The notes under the pieces are model-generated. The model was not told the origin of the DNA. It saw only the letters and a program-made list of their open reading frames with translations, and made no database searches. The translations under genes and the position numbers were made by a program. Below, one piece after another: positions 16,032-23,855 of a DNA stretch of 42,601 nucleotides. The stretch's first letter is position 1. Every line of letters starts with the position of its first letter. Source of the DNA: Caldalkalibacillus salinus (GTDB lineage Bacteria > Bacillota > Bacilli > Caldalkalibacillales > JCM-10596); the NCBI RefSeq assembly GCF_016745835.1, contig NZ_JAERVL010000022.1, positions 1-42,601 of the forward strand, written 5' to 3'.

Positions 16032-16063
16032 TGTCATAAATAAAAGGTTCTACGTCTAATCTT

Positions 16064-16091
16064 GGAGTAAGGAGCGCAAGCTCCGTACTCC
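16064..16091 (+). other. Hairpin with GCAA loop after Rieske gene
   Basis: GGAGTA and GGAGC pair with GCTCC and TACTCC around a GCAA tetraloop, one mismatch between the two stem halves. There is no T tract, so it may stabilise a 3' end rather than terminate. Confidence 0.55.
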
Positions 16092-16123
16092 CATGATGCT
16101 AACAAATAGACATTTTACTCGTT

Positions 16124-16402
16124 ATGAACACCATTATTTTGACAGGAGAAAAGCCGGAGTTTAATTAGAGTGAAAGCTGGAAAATCGCCTCGATTAATGA
16201 AACAACTTGGGAAAAGTTTCAAGAGGATCTCCGGAGAGAGTACAACACACTGATCGAAAAGCCTGTTTTGCTTAACGATAATAGTAATGAGGTGTTGGAG
16301 GAAGCACTCAGCTCTTTAGCACATTCTGCATACCATCTCGGGGCAATCAGACAAATGGTAAATGTGCTAAAGAGAGTACTATTTGGAAAGAAAGGACTCT
16401 AG
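16124..16402 (+). pseudogene. DinB-like protein remnant
   Basis: From 16169 an open stretch encodes 77 residues ending in ALSSLAHSAYHLGAIRQM and a basic tail, then TAG at 16400. The AHSAYHLGAIRQ segment matches the C-terminal metal-binding helix of DinB-family proteins, which are usually 150-170 residues long. No start codon belongs to it. An ATG at 16124 in the same frame reads 14 codons and meets TAG at 16166, so the frame is interrupted. The N-terminal half of the family is absent. I read this as a broken gene; the family call rests on one motif. Confidence 0.5.
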
Positions 16403-16663
16403 GTACCCTTATGCCAACATATTCTTTGTAATGGACAACAAATCGGATAGTTACTCCGAGGAGGCTGTTTTAAAATGGAGCAGCTGAAGCGGGGGTAGTA
16501 TGCCCATTTACCATTGCAAAGGAACGTAACAATCATCTGTAGTATACACAGAGGTTCCCTAATATGATTCTGGGGATCTCTTTTTATTTGATCAAAAACT
16601 TCATGCTGCAAGACATCCAAATAGTCTGTTATGTTCCTTTATCTAAAAACAGAGGTGAAGGAA

Positions 16664-16957
16664 ATGCAGATCAAACAAATAACCTGGAATCTTAATGATA
16701 CGAATAACGACACAACCGAACTACGCCATTGCAGTAATTGTGGTAAAACCGTACCTTTTACAGATACGATGATCCGCCGCCACAACGCCAACGGAAAAAA
16801 TATTTACAGGTTTGCAATTTATAAATGTGAAAAGAACCACACTTGGAACAAGAAACTTGAAATCTACCGGACCTACACTGGTCATGCAAGAGTAGTGGAA
16901 GAAAGGAATTCACAACCGACCAAGATATCTAAAATTCTGATCGAACAACTTGTATAA
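16664..16957 (+). CDS. Zinc-ribbon-like protein, N-terminal part of an interrupted gene
   Basis: The ORF encodes 97 residues. Cys23-x2-Cys26 (HCSNCGKTV) and Cys55 with His59 (YKCEKNHTW) look like a treble-clef or zinc-ribbon metal site. AGAGGTGAAGG precedes the ATG at 16664; the in-frame ATG at 16631 has no ribosome site. The reading frame meets TAA at 16955, but the same frame continues open for another 67 codons with an S4-like domain. It may be a functional short protein or half of a broken one. I do not know its role; a ribosome or RNA-related one is possible from the S4 half. Confidence 0.6.
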   Translation: MQIKQITWNLNDTNNDTTELRHCSNCGKTVPFTDTMIRRHNANGKNIYRFAIYKCEKNHTWNKKLEIYRTYTGHARVVEERNSQPTKISKILIEQLV

Positions 16958-17161
16958 GAAGGCATAGAGCAAATTCAAATCACTCTTTTAGGAGTCACAG
17001 GGAGCTTTCGCCTCGATAAGATTCTCTCAGAACAAATCGATGAGTGGAGTCGGACAGAAATCGTGAAACGCATCCTGGACGGCAAGATCATCGTTAATAA
17101 CAGAAAGACGAAGCCATCGACGAAATTGAAACAAACCGATTTAATTTGTATTCTTCTGTAA
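16958..17161 (+). pseudogene. S4-like RNA-binding domain, downstream of in-frame stop
   Basis: In the same frame as the preceding ORF, 67 codons read through FRLDKILSEQIDEWSRTEIV and an ILDGKIIVNN segment, ending TDLICILL and TAA at 17159. The pattern RLDK...SR...I..GKI.VN...KPST.L...D.I is that of S4 domains. There is no start codon or ribosome site of its own. The strict frame continuity over a single TAA argues that the two parts were one 165-residue protein, inactivated by a nonsense change, or that the stop is read through. Confidence 0.55.
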
Positions 17162-17166
17162 GATAG

Positions 17167-17198
17167 AAAGCTCTTAGCAATGACGCTAGGAGCTTTTT
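17167..17198 (+). terminator. Terminator after zinc-ribbon/S4 gene
   Basis: AAAGCTCTTAGC pairs with GCTAGGAGCTTT (12 pairs, one G-T) around AATGAC, followed by T residues. An intact terminator directly after the S4 part supports one ancestral gene. Confidence 0.85.
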
Positions 17199-17209
17199 AT
17201 TTGAAAATG

Positions 17210-17346
17210 GTATTCCTTCTACCTCGAGAACCCATCGTCTAACCATCGAATGGTCAGTTCCTAATGCTATCGCAATTGTTTTAACCCATACCTTCTTTAT
17301 GATATAAATCTACAGCCTTTTTCATAAATTCAATATCATATATTTC
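17210..17346 (-). pseudogene. Transposase OrfA (IS3-like) helix-turn-helix remnant
   Basis: On the minus strand one frame reads EIYDIEFMKKAVDLYHKEGM and stops; shifted by one base it continues VKTIAIALGTDHSMVRRWV. Together these match the N-terminal helix-turn-helix of IS3-type OrfA transposases (FK..AV.LY...G.....A..LG.DHS.VRRWV). The frameshift and lack of the remainder show a decayed fragment. No inverted repeats or target duplication were recognised. Confidence 0.6.
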
Positions 17347-17411
17347 CTAATTTTCCCGATAAATGTTACTATACGGCTTACGACTTTTCAATGATAAGAC
17401 TTTAGACAATA

Positions 17412-17440
17412 GAAAAGGTTAACCCACCGTGGGTTAACCT
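17412..17440 (-). terminator. Terminator overlapping ROK stop codon
   Basis: AGGTTAACCCA pairs perfectly with TGGGTTAACCT around CCG. On the minus strand it is followed by TTTTCT. The TAA stop of the regulator gene lies in the stem. Confidence 0.85.
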
Positions 17441-18651
17441 AAGTTCGGTTGTTTGAATATGTGCTTCAATACCAGGGTAGCGGCCCCGATTGGACCCACA
17501 CGGTCATGTAAAGGCGTGGTTTCAATGGACACCTTGCTCGCAGGTACTTCCATTGCTCTTACCAAAGCGGTATGGATCAATGGCTCTAACAACATCTGCC
17601 CTGCATTGGAGACGCCACCACCAATAATAATCTTTGCAGGATTGAATATGTTAATCAAGTTCGCTATGCCGATGCCCAGATATTTGCCCGTATCCTCAAT
17701 GATCTGTCTACAAAGCGGATCTCCATCGACCGCTTCCTCATGTATGATCTTAGCCGTAATCTCATCTAGCTGATCATTCACACGTTTAGTGAGACGCGTT
17801 TGAGCGCCATCGTTTATGGCTTTGACCGCCCGTTTGGCAATGGCGGGACCCGCTGCCATGACTTCTAAACACCCATGGTTACCACAGTTACATTGCGGAC
17901 CATCCTCTACAACTGTGGTGTGCCCAATTTCCCCAGCACTCTCACTGATGCCACGGTAGACCTCTTCCTGTAAGACGATACCCGCGCCAATCCCCATACC
18001 AACATTAATAAAAATGAAGTTATCGACGTTCTGACCGTGTCCAAACCAGCTTTCGCCTAATGCCATCGCGCGTACGTCATTATCTAGATAGGTGGGAATA
18101 TCAAAAGTTTGCTCTATGATCTCCTTCACGTGGACATCACGAAGACCAAAGTTAGGGGCAAAGACAGCCACACCTTCTTCGGCGTTCACGAGCCCATGCA
18201 TACCGACCCCAATCCCCATAAACTTGTCAGCTTTGACTCGCGATGATTGCATACATCTACGGATGGTTTCAACGACAACATCCATGATACGATCACTGGA
18301 CACATGCTGTAATGCTGAAGATGACTCTACCACCACATTGGCCATCAAGTCCGTTACGACGACGGATACCTTTGAAACCCCCACATTGACGCCGATCACA
18401 TAATACGCTGTAGGGTTTATTTGCAGGTTAATCGCTTTACGACCACCGGTTGAATTCATCCGTTCACCTTCAACCACCATACCCGTGCTTAATAAATCTT
18501 TGACTAAATTTGTAACGGTTGGTGGTGTTAATTTCGTCATCTTAGCGATCTCAGCTCTGGAGATAGGCCCATGTGTACGGATAATATCTAAGATGAGCGT
18601 TTTGTTCATCTGCTTCATGAGCTGGAAACTGCCCGTTACCATTTTATCCAT
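17434..18651 (-). CDS. ROK-family transcriptional regulator, likely of gal operon
   Basis: The protein has about 405 residues in the NagC/XylR (ROK) plan. A winged helix-turn-helix near the N-terminus reads GPISRAEIAKMTKLTPPTVT; the sugar-kinase-like part has VGVNVG, GMGIGAGI and the zinc-binding CNCGNHGCLE. Such proteins repress sugar genes until a sugar binds. Its place directly after galE on the same strand suggests galactose as the signal, which is inference. Four in-frame starts (TTG, GTG, ATG, ATG) lie close together; ATG at 18651, six bases after GGATGTG, fits best. A 176-base gap to galE holds a TATAAT (18692-18697, minus), so it may also have its own promoter. Confidence 0.88.
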   Translation of the reverse strand: MDKMVTGSFQLMKQMNKTLILDIIRTHGPISRAEIAKMTKLTPPTVTNLVKDLLSTGMVVEGERMNSTGGRKAINLQINPTAYYVIGVNVGVSKVSVVVTDLMANVVVESSSALQHVSSDRIMDVVVETIRRCMQSSRVKADKFMGIGVGMHGLVNAEEGVAVFAPNFGLRDVHVKEIIEQTFDIPTYLDNDVRAMALGESWFGHGQNVDNFIFINVGMGIGAGIVLQEEVYRGISESAGEIGHTTVVEDGPQCNCGNHGCLEVMAAGPAIAKRAVKAINDGAQTRLTKRVNDQLDEITAKIIHEEAVDGDPLCRQIIEDTGKYLGIGIANLINIFNPAKIIIGGGVSNAGQMLLEPLIHTALVRAMEVPASKVSIETTPLHDRVGPIGAATLVLKHIFKQPNLG

Positions 18652-18827
18652 TGCGTTCACATCCAATTAATCATACATTTTAAATATCGTTATTATATCA
18701 ATTGGAACGACAAAAGCCTAGCGATTGCCCTCTTATATCAATGACTAAAGCAGACAAAACAAGCGTGATGATAGATGTCTCGGGATGGAAGGAGGTTGCA
18801 TTTGCGCCGTTACGACGATCGTTAAGG

Positions 18828-19826
18828 TTACGATTGGACCTCTCGACGATAACCGTTGGGGTGAGCCTGATGCCATTTCCAAGCCGTTTCAAGCATCGCT
18901 TCGAGGCTGTTATACTTTGGCTGCCAGCCGAGCTCACGCTTAATTTTATCCGAAGAGGCAATCAAAACGGGGGGATCCCCAGCCCGCCTTGGGGCCACTT
19001 CTGCCGGGATAGGGTGTCCTGTCACCTTTCTAGCATGTTCAATGACTTCTTTTACCGTGAAGCCTTGACCATGACCTAGGTTATACGCTGTACTCGGGCC
19101 TCCTTCTCTGAGATGATTTAAGGCTAGCCAGTGGGCGTTAGCTAAATCCATCACGTGGATATAGTCTCGGATACAGGTGCCGTCTCGCGTGTCATAATCT
19201 TCACCAAAAATATGAATGCGTTCCCGTTGACCTAAAGCCACCTGAAGAATGATCGGAATAAGATGGCTTTCAGGTGTGTGATCCTCCCCGATATGGCCTT
19301 TTGGATGCGCTCCGGCCACATTAAAGTATCTGAGGCATACGGATTGGAGTCCGTATGCCTGCCCACACCAAGCTAACATGCGCTCAATGGCTAATTTGGT
19401 TTCGCCGTACGGGTTTGTTGGGATTTGGGGGTCCGTTTCCGTGATCGGGGTTTGTTCTGGCACCCCGTATGTGGCAGCCGTAGAGGAAAAAACGATCTTT
19501 TTTACGTTGTGTCTGATCATGCTACGAACCAGTGTATGTGTGGCCACAACGTTATTCTCATAGTAGTCTAAGGGCTTCTCCACGCTCTCCCCCACCAAAG
19601 AGTGCGCGGCAAAATGCACGACAGCCTCGATGTTGTGTGCTGTGAAAATCTCTGCTAGCAACGCTTCGTCTCTCATATCTCCTCGATAAAAAGTCCCTCC
19701 TACAACCGCATCTTGATGTCCTTGATAGAGGTTATCTAGGATAACGACCTCTTCCCCTTGGTCGATCAATTCTGCGACAGTATGACTGCCGATATAACCT
19801 GCTCCTCCTGCCACTAAGACGGCCAT
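18828..19826 (-). CDS. galE: UDP-glucose 4-epimerase
   Basis: GalE interconverts UDP-galactose and UDP-glucose in the Leloir pathway. The 332-residue protein has the NAD-binding GGAGYIGSH (residues 7-15), the catalytic Ser-Thr pair in FSSTAATYG (about 115-116) and the Tyr140-x3-Lys144 pair in NPYGETK. All are as in active short-chain dehydrogenase/reductase-type epimerases. Its start overlaps the end of galK by 13 bases. It is the third gene of galT-galK-galE. Confidence 0.96.
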   Translation of the reverse strand: MAVLVAGGAGYIGSHTVAELIDQGEEVVILDNLYQGHQDAVVGGTFYRGDMRDEALLAEIFTAHNIEAVVHFAAHSLVGESVEKPLDYYENNVVATHTLVRSMIRHNVKKIVFSSTAATYGVPEQTPITETDPQIPTNPYGETKLAIERMLAWCGQAYGLQSVCLRYFNVAGAHPKGHIGEDHTPESHLIPIILQVALGQRERIHIFGEDYDTRDGTCIRDYIHVMDLANAHWLALNHLREGGPSTAYNLGHGQGFTVKEVIEHARKVTGHPIPAEVAPRRAGDPPVLIASSDKIKRELGWQPKYNSLEAMLETAWKWHQAHPNGYRREVQS

Positions 19827-21019
19827 TGCACTACCTCCTTCGTGATTTCTCTTGCTCCGTCACCGATATCAAAAGCGTATATACTAGGGGAGTAGCCAAT
19901 CTCCTGATTATACACTATCGTCACGGTTTCTCTGAACTCATCTATGGCATCCTCAGCCACAAGGCTCACTGTACAACCGCCAAAACCGGCCCCTGTCATT
20001 CTCGTTCCTACACAGCCCGGTACCTGACGTGCCGCACGATATAACGAGTCTAACTCTGCTCCGGTGACTTCATACAAATCTCTCAGCGACTCGTGAGATT
20101 GATACATCAGCTCTCCAAATGAAGGGATAAGGTGACTTTGCAGGACCTGTTTGGCCTGCTTGACGCGCTCATTCTCATGAATAACATGGGCCACACGATT
20201 GGCAATGGTCGCATCATGGATGACGTGTTTGACGTTCTTCCATTCCTGTATGCCTATTTCTCCTAAATGCTTTTTGCCTGGTAACTGCTGTTGAAGGATT
20301 TTAAGGCCATCCTCACACTCTTGACGTCGTTCATTGTATTTGGAATCCCCTAATCCTCTCTTTTTATTTGTGTTAGACACGACGAGCTTATATCCATCAA
20401 GCGCAAGGGGGACATGCTCATACTCTAAAGTGCGACAGTCTAAGAAAATGGCACGGTCCTTAGCACCCATAGCGACAGCAAACTGGTCCATAATCCCACA
20501 GTTTACACCCACAAAATGATTTTCGGCCCTTTGAGAGAGTTGGGCTAAATCAATATTGTTATATTTCAAGTCGTAGATTGTATTCATGGCCAGGGCGGTG
20601 ACCACTTCTATCGCTGCTGAGGAAGACAAACCTGCGCTATTAGGGAGGTTGCCGTAAAATAACATATCAACGCCTGAGAACGAACAGCCATCCTTAAGCA
20701 GTTCACTGATGACGCCTTTAGGGTAATTAGCCCAATCATCCTCTTGATGATAAGCAATGTTTGAGGCCCGACACGTTACACGCTGCTCGAAATTAAGAGA
20801 GGCAAAGTTAAACGTCTCATCTTTTCTGGGACGAACGAATGCCCAAATGCCGTAGGTTAAGGCTGCGGGAAAAACGAATCCGCCATTGTAATCCGTATGT
20901 TCACCGATCACATTGACTCGCCCAGGCGCAAAAAATAGCCGCACCTCTTCCGGTTGCCCCCCGTAAAGTTCGATAAACTTCTGTAGATAAGTGTTATGTG
21001 TCCTTGCTTGACTGATCAT
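19814..21019 (-). CDS. galK: Galactokinase
   Basis: GalK phosphorylates galactose at C1 with ATP, the entry step of the Leloir pathway. The 401-residue GHMP kinase has the galactokinase signature GRVNVIGEHTDYNGG (about residues 33-47), the ATP-loop NLPNSAGLSSSAAIE and the C-terminal RMTGAGFGGC. The catalytic Asp is expected in CGIMDQFAVAMG. It overlaps galT by four bases (ATGA) and galE by 13, so the three genes form a tightly coupled unit. Confidence 0.96.
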   Translation of the reverse strand: MISQARTHNTYLQKFIELYGGQPEEVRLFFAPGRVNVIGEHTDYNGGFVFPAALTYGIWAFVRPRKDETFNFASLNFEQRVTCRASNIAYHQEDDWANYPKGVISELLKDGCSFSGVDMLFYGNLPNSAGLSSSAAIEVVTALAMNTIYDLKYNNIDLAQLSQRAENHFVGVNCGIMDQFAVAMGAKDRAIFLDCRTLEYEHVPLALDGYKLVVSNTNKKRGLGDSKYNERRQECEDGLKILQQQLPGKKHLGEIGIQEWKNVKHVIHDATIANRVAHVIHENERVKQAKQVLQSHLIPSFGELMYQSHESLRDLYEVTGAELDSLYRAARQVPGCVGTRMTGAGFGGCTVSLVAEDAIDEFRETVTIVYNQEIGYSPSIYAFDIGDGAREITKEVVQWPS

Positions 21020-21999
21020 ACGGAAAGCCCTTCCTTTTTCAAAAACTTGTGGTAAGCCTCACGTAATTGTGGGGCCGTGTCTTCTACAGCTGTGGGGTTA
21101 CAAGGCGCCCAGGCCCCCGTCTCCGATGAGGCATTGTACTTTATCTTCCCTTTATCTCTTAGTGGTGTGTAAAACTCAATATGGAAATGATAGACATCCT
21201 CATAATTCTTGCCGTCGACAGGACGTTGATGCAAGCACATCATATATGGAAATGGTTCATCGAATAAACAATCCATGGCGCCAGTGGTATGTTTTAAGAT
21301 TTGGGCTAAGCTTCTCTTCTCCTCTGCATTAAAGTCGGGGAGCGCCGTTTTGTGACTTTTGCTGACGATGAATACCCCGAACGGATAGTCTGTAAAAAAG
21401 GGTAAGTAACAGATGAAATGCTCATTCTCCATGATGATGCGCGATTCTGCTTGTTGCTCTTGCTCGTTCATATCACAGATGAGGCAGCGTCCCGTTTGTT
21501 CATGATGTGCTGTACAAGACTCAAGCTCTGTTCTTAGCTTGAGAGGCACATAGGGGTAAGCGTATATCTGCCCATGCGGATGTGGCATCGTGACACCCAC
21601 TTCTTCTCCCCTATTTTCAAATATCATGACGTATTCGTTCTTAGGATCGCGTCCTAGTGTTTCAAATCTCTCAGTCCATAACGCAATGAGTGCTTCAATA
21701 TGATTGATGGGCAGTTGTGGTAACGACGTGGTGTGTTCGGGAGAGTATAGGATGACCTCACATTTACCGTACGCCTCTCTCACCTGGTAAAGCTCAGTGG
21801 CAACATCATCCGGTTGTGGTGGCTCAGGAGACAACGCAGGAAAATCGTTATCATATTTGTGCACCGTGTAGTTCTCTGGTACTTTACCGGAGCCAGGACA
21901 AAAGGGACAAAAGTTCTTGGGCATATGAGGACGGTGTTGTCGCTTGGAGGCGACCATTGTCCAATCCCGTAACAAAGGATTATATCGAAGCTCTGCCAT
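21016..21999 (-). CDS. galT: Galactose-1-phosphate uridylyltransferase, class I
   Basis: GalT exchanges galactose 1-phosphate with UDP-glucose. The 327-residue protein has the class I active site HPHGQ (residues 140-144, nucleophile His142) and a metal-binding CPFCPG at 31-36. Length and motifs follow the E. coli-type enzyme, whereas Bacillus subtilis has the unrelated-looking class II form, so this branch differs. AGGTGGAG precedes the ATG. It is the first gene of the operon and has a strong promoter with an AT-rich palindrome upstream. Confidence 0.95.
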   Translation of the reverse strand: MAELRYNPLLRDWTMVASKRQHRPHMPKNFCPFCPGSGKVPENYTVHKYDNDFPALSPEPPQPDDVATELYQVREAYGKCEVILYSPEHTTSLPQLPINHIEALIALWTERFETLGRDPKNEYVMIFENRGEEVGVTMPHPHGQIYAYPYVPLKLRTELESCTAHHEQTGRCLICDMNEQEQQAESRIIMENEHFICYLPFFTDYPFGVFIVSKSHKTALPDFNAEEKRSLAQILKHTTGAMDCLFDEPFPYMMCLHQRPVDGKNYEDVYHFHIEFYTPLRDKGKIKYNASSETGAWAPCNPTAVEDTAPQLREAYHKFLKKEGLSV

Positions 22000-22027
22000 A
22001 AATCCACTCCACCTTTTTGTTTATTTT

Positions 22028-22040
22028 TTAATTTAATTAA
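22028..22040 (-). promoter_or_regulatory. Candidate ROK operator at gal promoter
   Basis: TTAATTTAATTAA is a near-perfect palindrome about 15 bases downstream of the -10 box, over or just after the start point. ROK repressors favour AT-rich palindromes in this position. AT-rich DNA can look like this by chance. Confidence 0.45.
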
Positions 22041-22054
22041 GTATTGTTACTGTT

Positions 22055-22083
22055 ATCTTACAGAAGTCGGGTAAGATTGGCAA
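22055..22083 (-). promoter_or_regulatory. Sigma-A promoter of gal operon
   Basis: On the minus strand TTGCCA (22078-22083) and TAAGAT (22055-22060) are 17 bases apart, about 55 bases before galT. Confidence 0.7.
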
Positions 22084-22146
22084 CACTTTTGACTCATTTT
22101 ACCTATTTTTAATCACATCCTATTAATAAGGGCTATTTAAAAGTAC

Positions 22147-22180
22147 AAAAAAAGCCCTGGCACGTTGGTCGGCCAGGACT
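22147..22180 (-). terminator. Terminator of catD
   Basis: AGCCCTGGC pairs with GCCAGGACT with one mismatch; on the minus strand seven T residues follow. Confidence 0.85.
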
Positions 22181-22236
22181 CTCTATTATATCGCAGCTAG
22201 ATCACGTCGTTAGACTGCGTAAGGTTGGTGCTATAT

Positions 22237-22653
22237 TTAGCTAGAGATTGTGGACTGTTTTTCGCGGGTAAAGAAATGGTCTAGTGAAAGCATACGGCTC
22301 CCTGTCATGGCCATTTGAACTGAAACGGCTAGTAGCAGAAGATCTAATTCATATCCCCCGCTTGTTTCATTGCCTAAAAGACCCGCATCCCACTTCACGA
22401 TCGTGATCGCCCCAACCATGATGATCGCAAACAGGACTCCGACTACTCGTGTACCTAGACCTAGCAGCATGGCAATCCCACCGATCATTTCAATCGGCCC
22501 TACAATGTAAGCGAGCATCCCCGGTACTCCTAAACTTTCAAAGAATCCGGCTACATTACCCAGACCCATCTGGAATTTTTCCACTCCGTGCACTAAGAAC
22601 GTCAAACCTAAAACAATTCTTACAATAAATAAACTGATGTCTGTTTTATTCAT
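22237..22653 (-). CDS. catD: DoxX-family membrane protein, CatD-like
   Basis: This 138-residue protein has four predicted membrane helices of the DoxX/CatD family: ISLFIVRIVLGLTFLVHGVEKF at the start, then GPIEMIGGIAMLLGLGTRVVG and two more. In Bacillus subtilis catD (yfiD) pairs with catE and is induced by catechol and quinones. The ATG at 22653, preceded by AAGGAG, is preferred over the longer frame starting at 22695. It lies 140 bases after catE on the same strand. The order here, catE then catD, is the reverse of B. subtilis catDE. Confidence 0.85.
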   Translation of the reverse strand: MNKTDISLFIVRIVLGLTFLVHGVEKFQMGLGNVAGFFESLGVPGMLAYIVGPIEMIGGIAMLLGLGTRVVGVLFAIIMVGAITIVKWDAGLLGNETSGGYELDLLLLAVSVQMAMTGSRMLSLDHFFTREKQSTISS

Positions 22654-22793
22654 TTTCTCTTCACTCCTTGAAATTTTTACTGTCTTGCGTGTCATTTCAC
22701 TCGTGATCCTCTCGACATTTCCCTCGTCATGAGTCCCCCATCATAATTCTATTATAGGTATAGACAACTCCATTCTAATTAATCCCTTAGCAG

Positions 22794-23648
22794 TTATACC
22801 ACTTTCAGGACTATGCGATTACCTGCCGGGTCCTCTGTGAGATACCCCTCTGCTGTTTGCTTAATGGGCGCCTCTATCTCGTCTAGTTGTGTCAAGACTT
22901 GATCTCTGCTCTCTTCAGATTTGTACCGAATGGTAAAGGAATGCAAGCCGACACTGTTCTCAGCCGGTTTCGGAGCTCCTACACCGGCCCAAGTGTTGAC
23001 AGCGATATGGTGATGGTACCCCCCTGTAGAAAGGAAAAGGGCATGCTTAAACTCGCTAACAATTTGAAAACCGAGCCCATGTACGTAAAAGGACTCCGCC
23101 TCATCCAATTGTGAAACATGAAGATGGATGTGCCCCATGCGTGTACCGGCGGGTAAGCCGGACCAGAGCTCTCCCTGGGTCTCAGCTAAGAGTTGCTCTT
23201 CATTTAAAGGATCAACCGTCATTTTTACTCTGTTGCCGTCCCACTCCCATGTGTCAGGGGAACGATCGACGTATAATTCTATCCCGTTGCCATCCGGATC
23301 TGACAAGTATAGGGCTTCACTGACGAGATGGTCTGAACCCCCTTCGATTGGGTACCGGTGATCAATTAAATGGTGTAGCACTTGTGCCAAATCAGATCGT
23401 TGTGGGAGGAGCATTGCCATATGGTAGAGCCCAGTGGTACGAGGTTTCTTTGGCTCTACATCTGTGGGTTGCTTCAACGTCAGTAAGGGCGTCTGACCAT
23501 CAGCTGACAGGCGCACTTCTCTATCCGCTTGCTGTAATACTTTAAACCCTATCAGACCTTGGTAGAAAGATAAGCTGCGTTCTATATCCTCTACATTGAC
23601 GGTCACATCTGAGACAAACGTGTGTGGCGCCTGATGAAATTGTGACAT
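22794..23648 (-). CDS. catE: VOC-family catechol-2,3-dioxygenase-like protein, CatE-like
   Basis: The 284-residue protein has two VOC modules (about residues 8-135 and 165-284). It closely resembles the pattern of B. subtilis CatE: VTVNVEDIERSLSFYQGLIGF, LYLSDPDGNGIELY, then HIHLHVSQLDEAESFY and GGYHHHIAVNTW. The family cleaves catechol rings, protecting the cell from catechol and quinone toxicity. The last module ends GNRIVLKVV without the usual Glu, as in other CatE relatives. AAAGGAG precedes the ATG. The leader carries a four-copy 12-bp repeat, and a strong promoter with an operator lies upstream, facing the regulator gene. Confidence 0.88.
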   Translation of the reverse strand: MSQFHQAPHTFVSDVTVNVEDIERSLSFYQGLIGFKVLQQADREVRLSADGQTPLLTLKQPTDVEPKKPRTTGLYHMAMLLPQRSDLAQVLHHLIDHRYPIEGGSDHLVSEALYLSDPDGNGIELYVDRSPDTWEWDGNRVKMTVDPLNEEQLLAETQGELWSGLPAGTRMGHIHLHVSQLDEAESFYVHGLGFQIVSEFKHALFLSTGGYHHHIAVNTWAGVGAPKPAENSVGLHSFTIRYKSEESRDQVLTQLDEIEAPIKQTAEGYLTEDPAGNRIVLKVV

Positions 23649-23663
23649 GCTGTGTCTCCTTTC

Positions 23664-23711
23664 TATAGGTTTAGTTGTAGGTTTAGTTGTAGGTTTAGCT
23701 GTAGGTTTACC
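23664..23711 (-). repeat. Four 12-bp tandem repeats in catE leader
   Basis: TATAGGTTTAGT, TGTAGGTTTAGT, TGTAGGTTTAGC and TGTAGGTTTACC follow one another without gaps. They lie between the promoter and the ribosome site of catE, ending about ten bases from the latter. Confidence 0.9.
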
Positions 23712-23736
23712 TTTTATTTTTAATTCCTAATTAAAT

Positions 23737-23753
23737 ACTTACTTTACGTAAGT
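23737..23753 (-). promoter_or_regulatory. Candidate CatR/YodB-type operator
   Basis: ACTTAC and GTAAGT form an inverted repeat five bases apart immediately downstream of the catE -10 box, covering the start point. Related TTTAGTAAA lies in the promoter spacer. DUF24/HxlR repressors of this group bind TACT/AGTA-type inverted repeats. Confidence 0.6.
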
Positions 23754-23754
23754 T

Positions 23755-23783
23755 ATTATATTTTAGTAAATTATTATTGTCAA
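23755..23783 (-). promoter_or_regulatory. Consensus sigma-A promoter of catE
   Basis: On the minus strand TTGACA (23778-23783) and TATAAT (23755-23760) are separated by exactly 17 bases. A perfect consensus promoter implies tight repression by the operator next to it. Confidence 0.9.
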
Positions 23784-23825
23784 GTAAATAGCAAACTTAT
23801 ATTTATATCATTATGGTTAGTGACA

Positions 23826-23834
23826 TGCTATAAT
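23826..23834 (+). promoter_or_regulatory. Extended -10 promoter of catR
   Basis: TGCTATAAT is an extended -10 element 13 bases before the ribosome site of the regulator gene. No clear -35 box is seen. Confidence 0.65.
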
Positions 23835-23855
23835 ATTAAGCAAGGAGTGATTGTC

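Noticed and set aside
16399-16620. 73-codon minus-strand frame with several Cys
   Set aside because: Cys and aromatic residues are irregularly spaced, there is no ribosome site and it lies in an eroded region. I could not relate it to a transposase or any other family.
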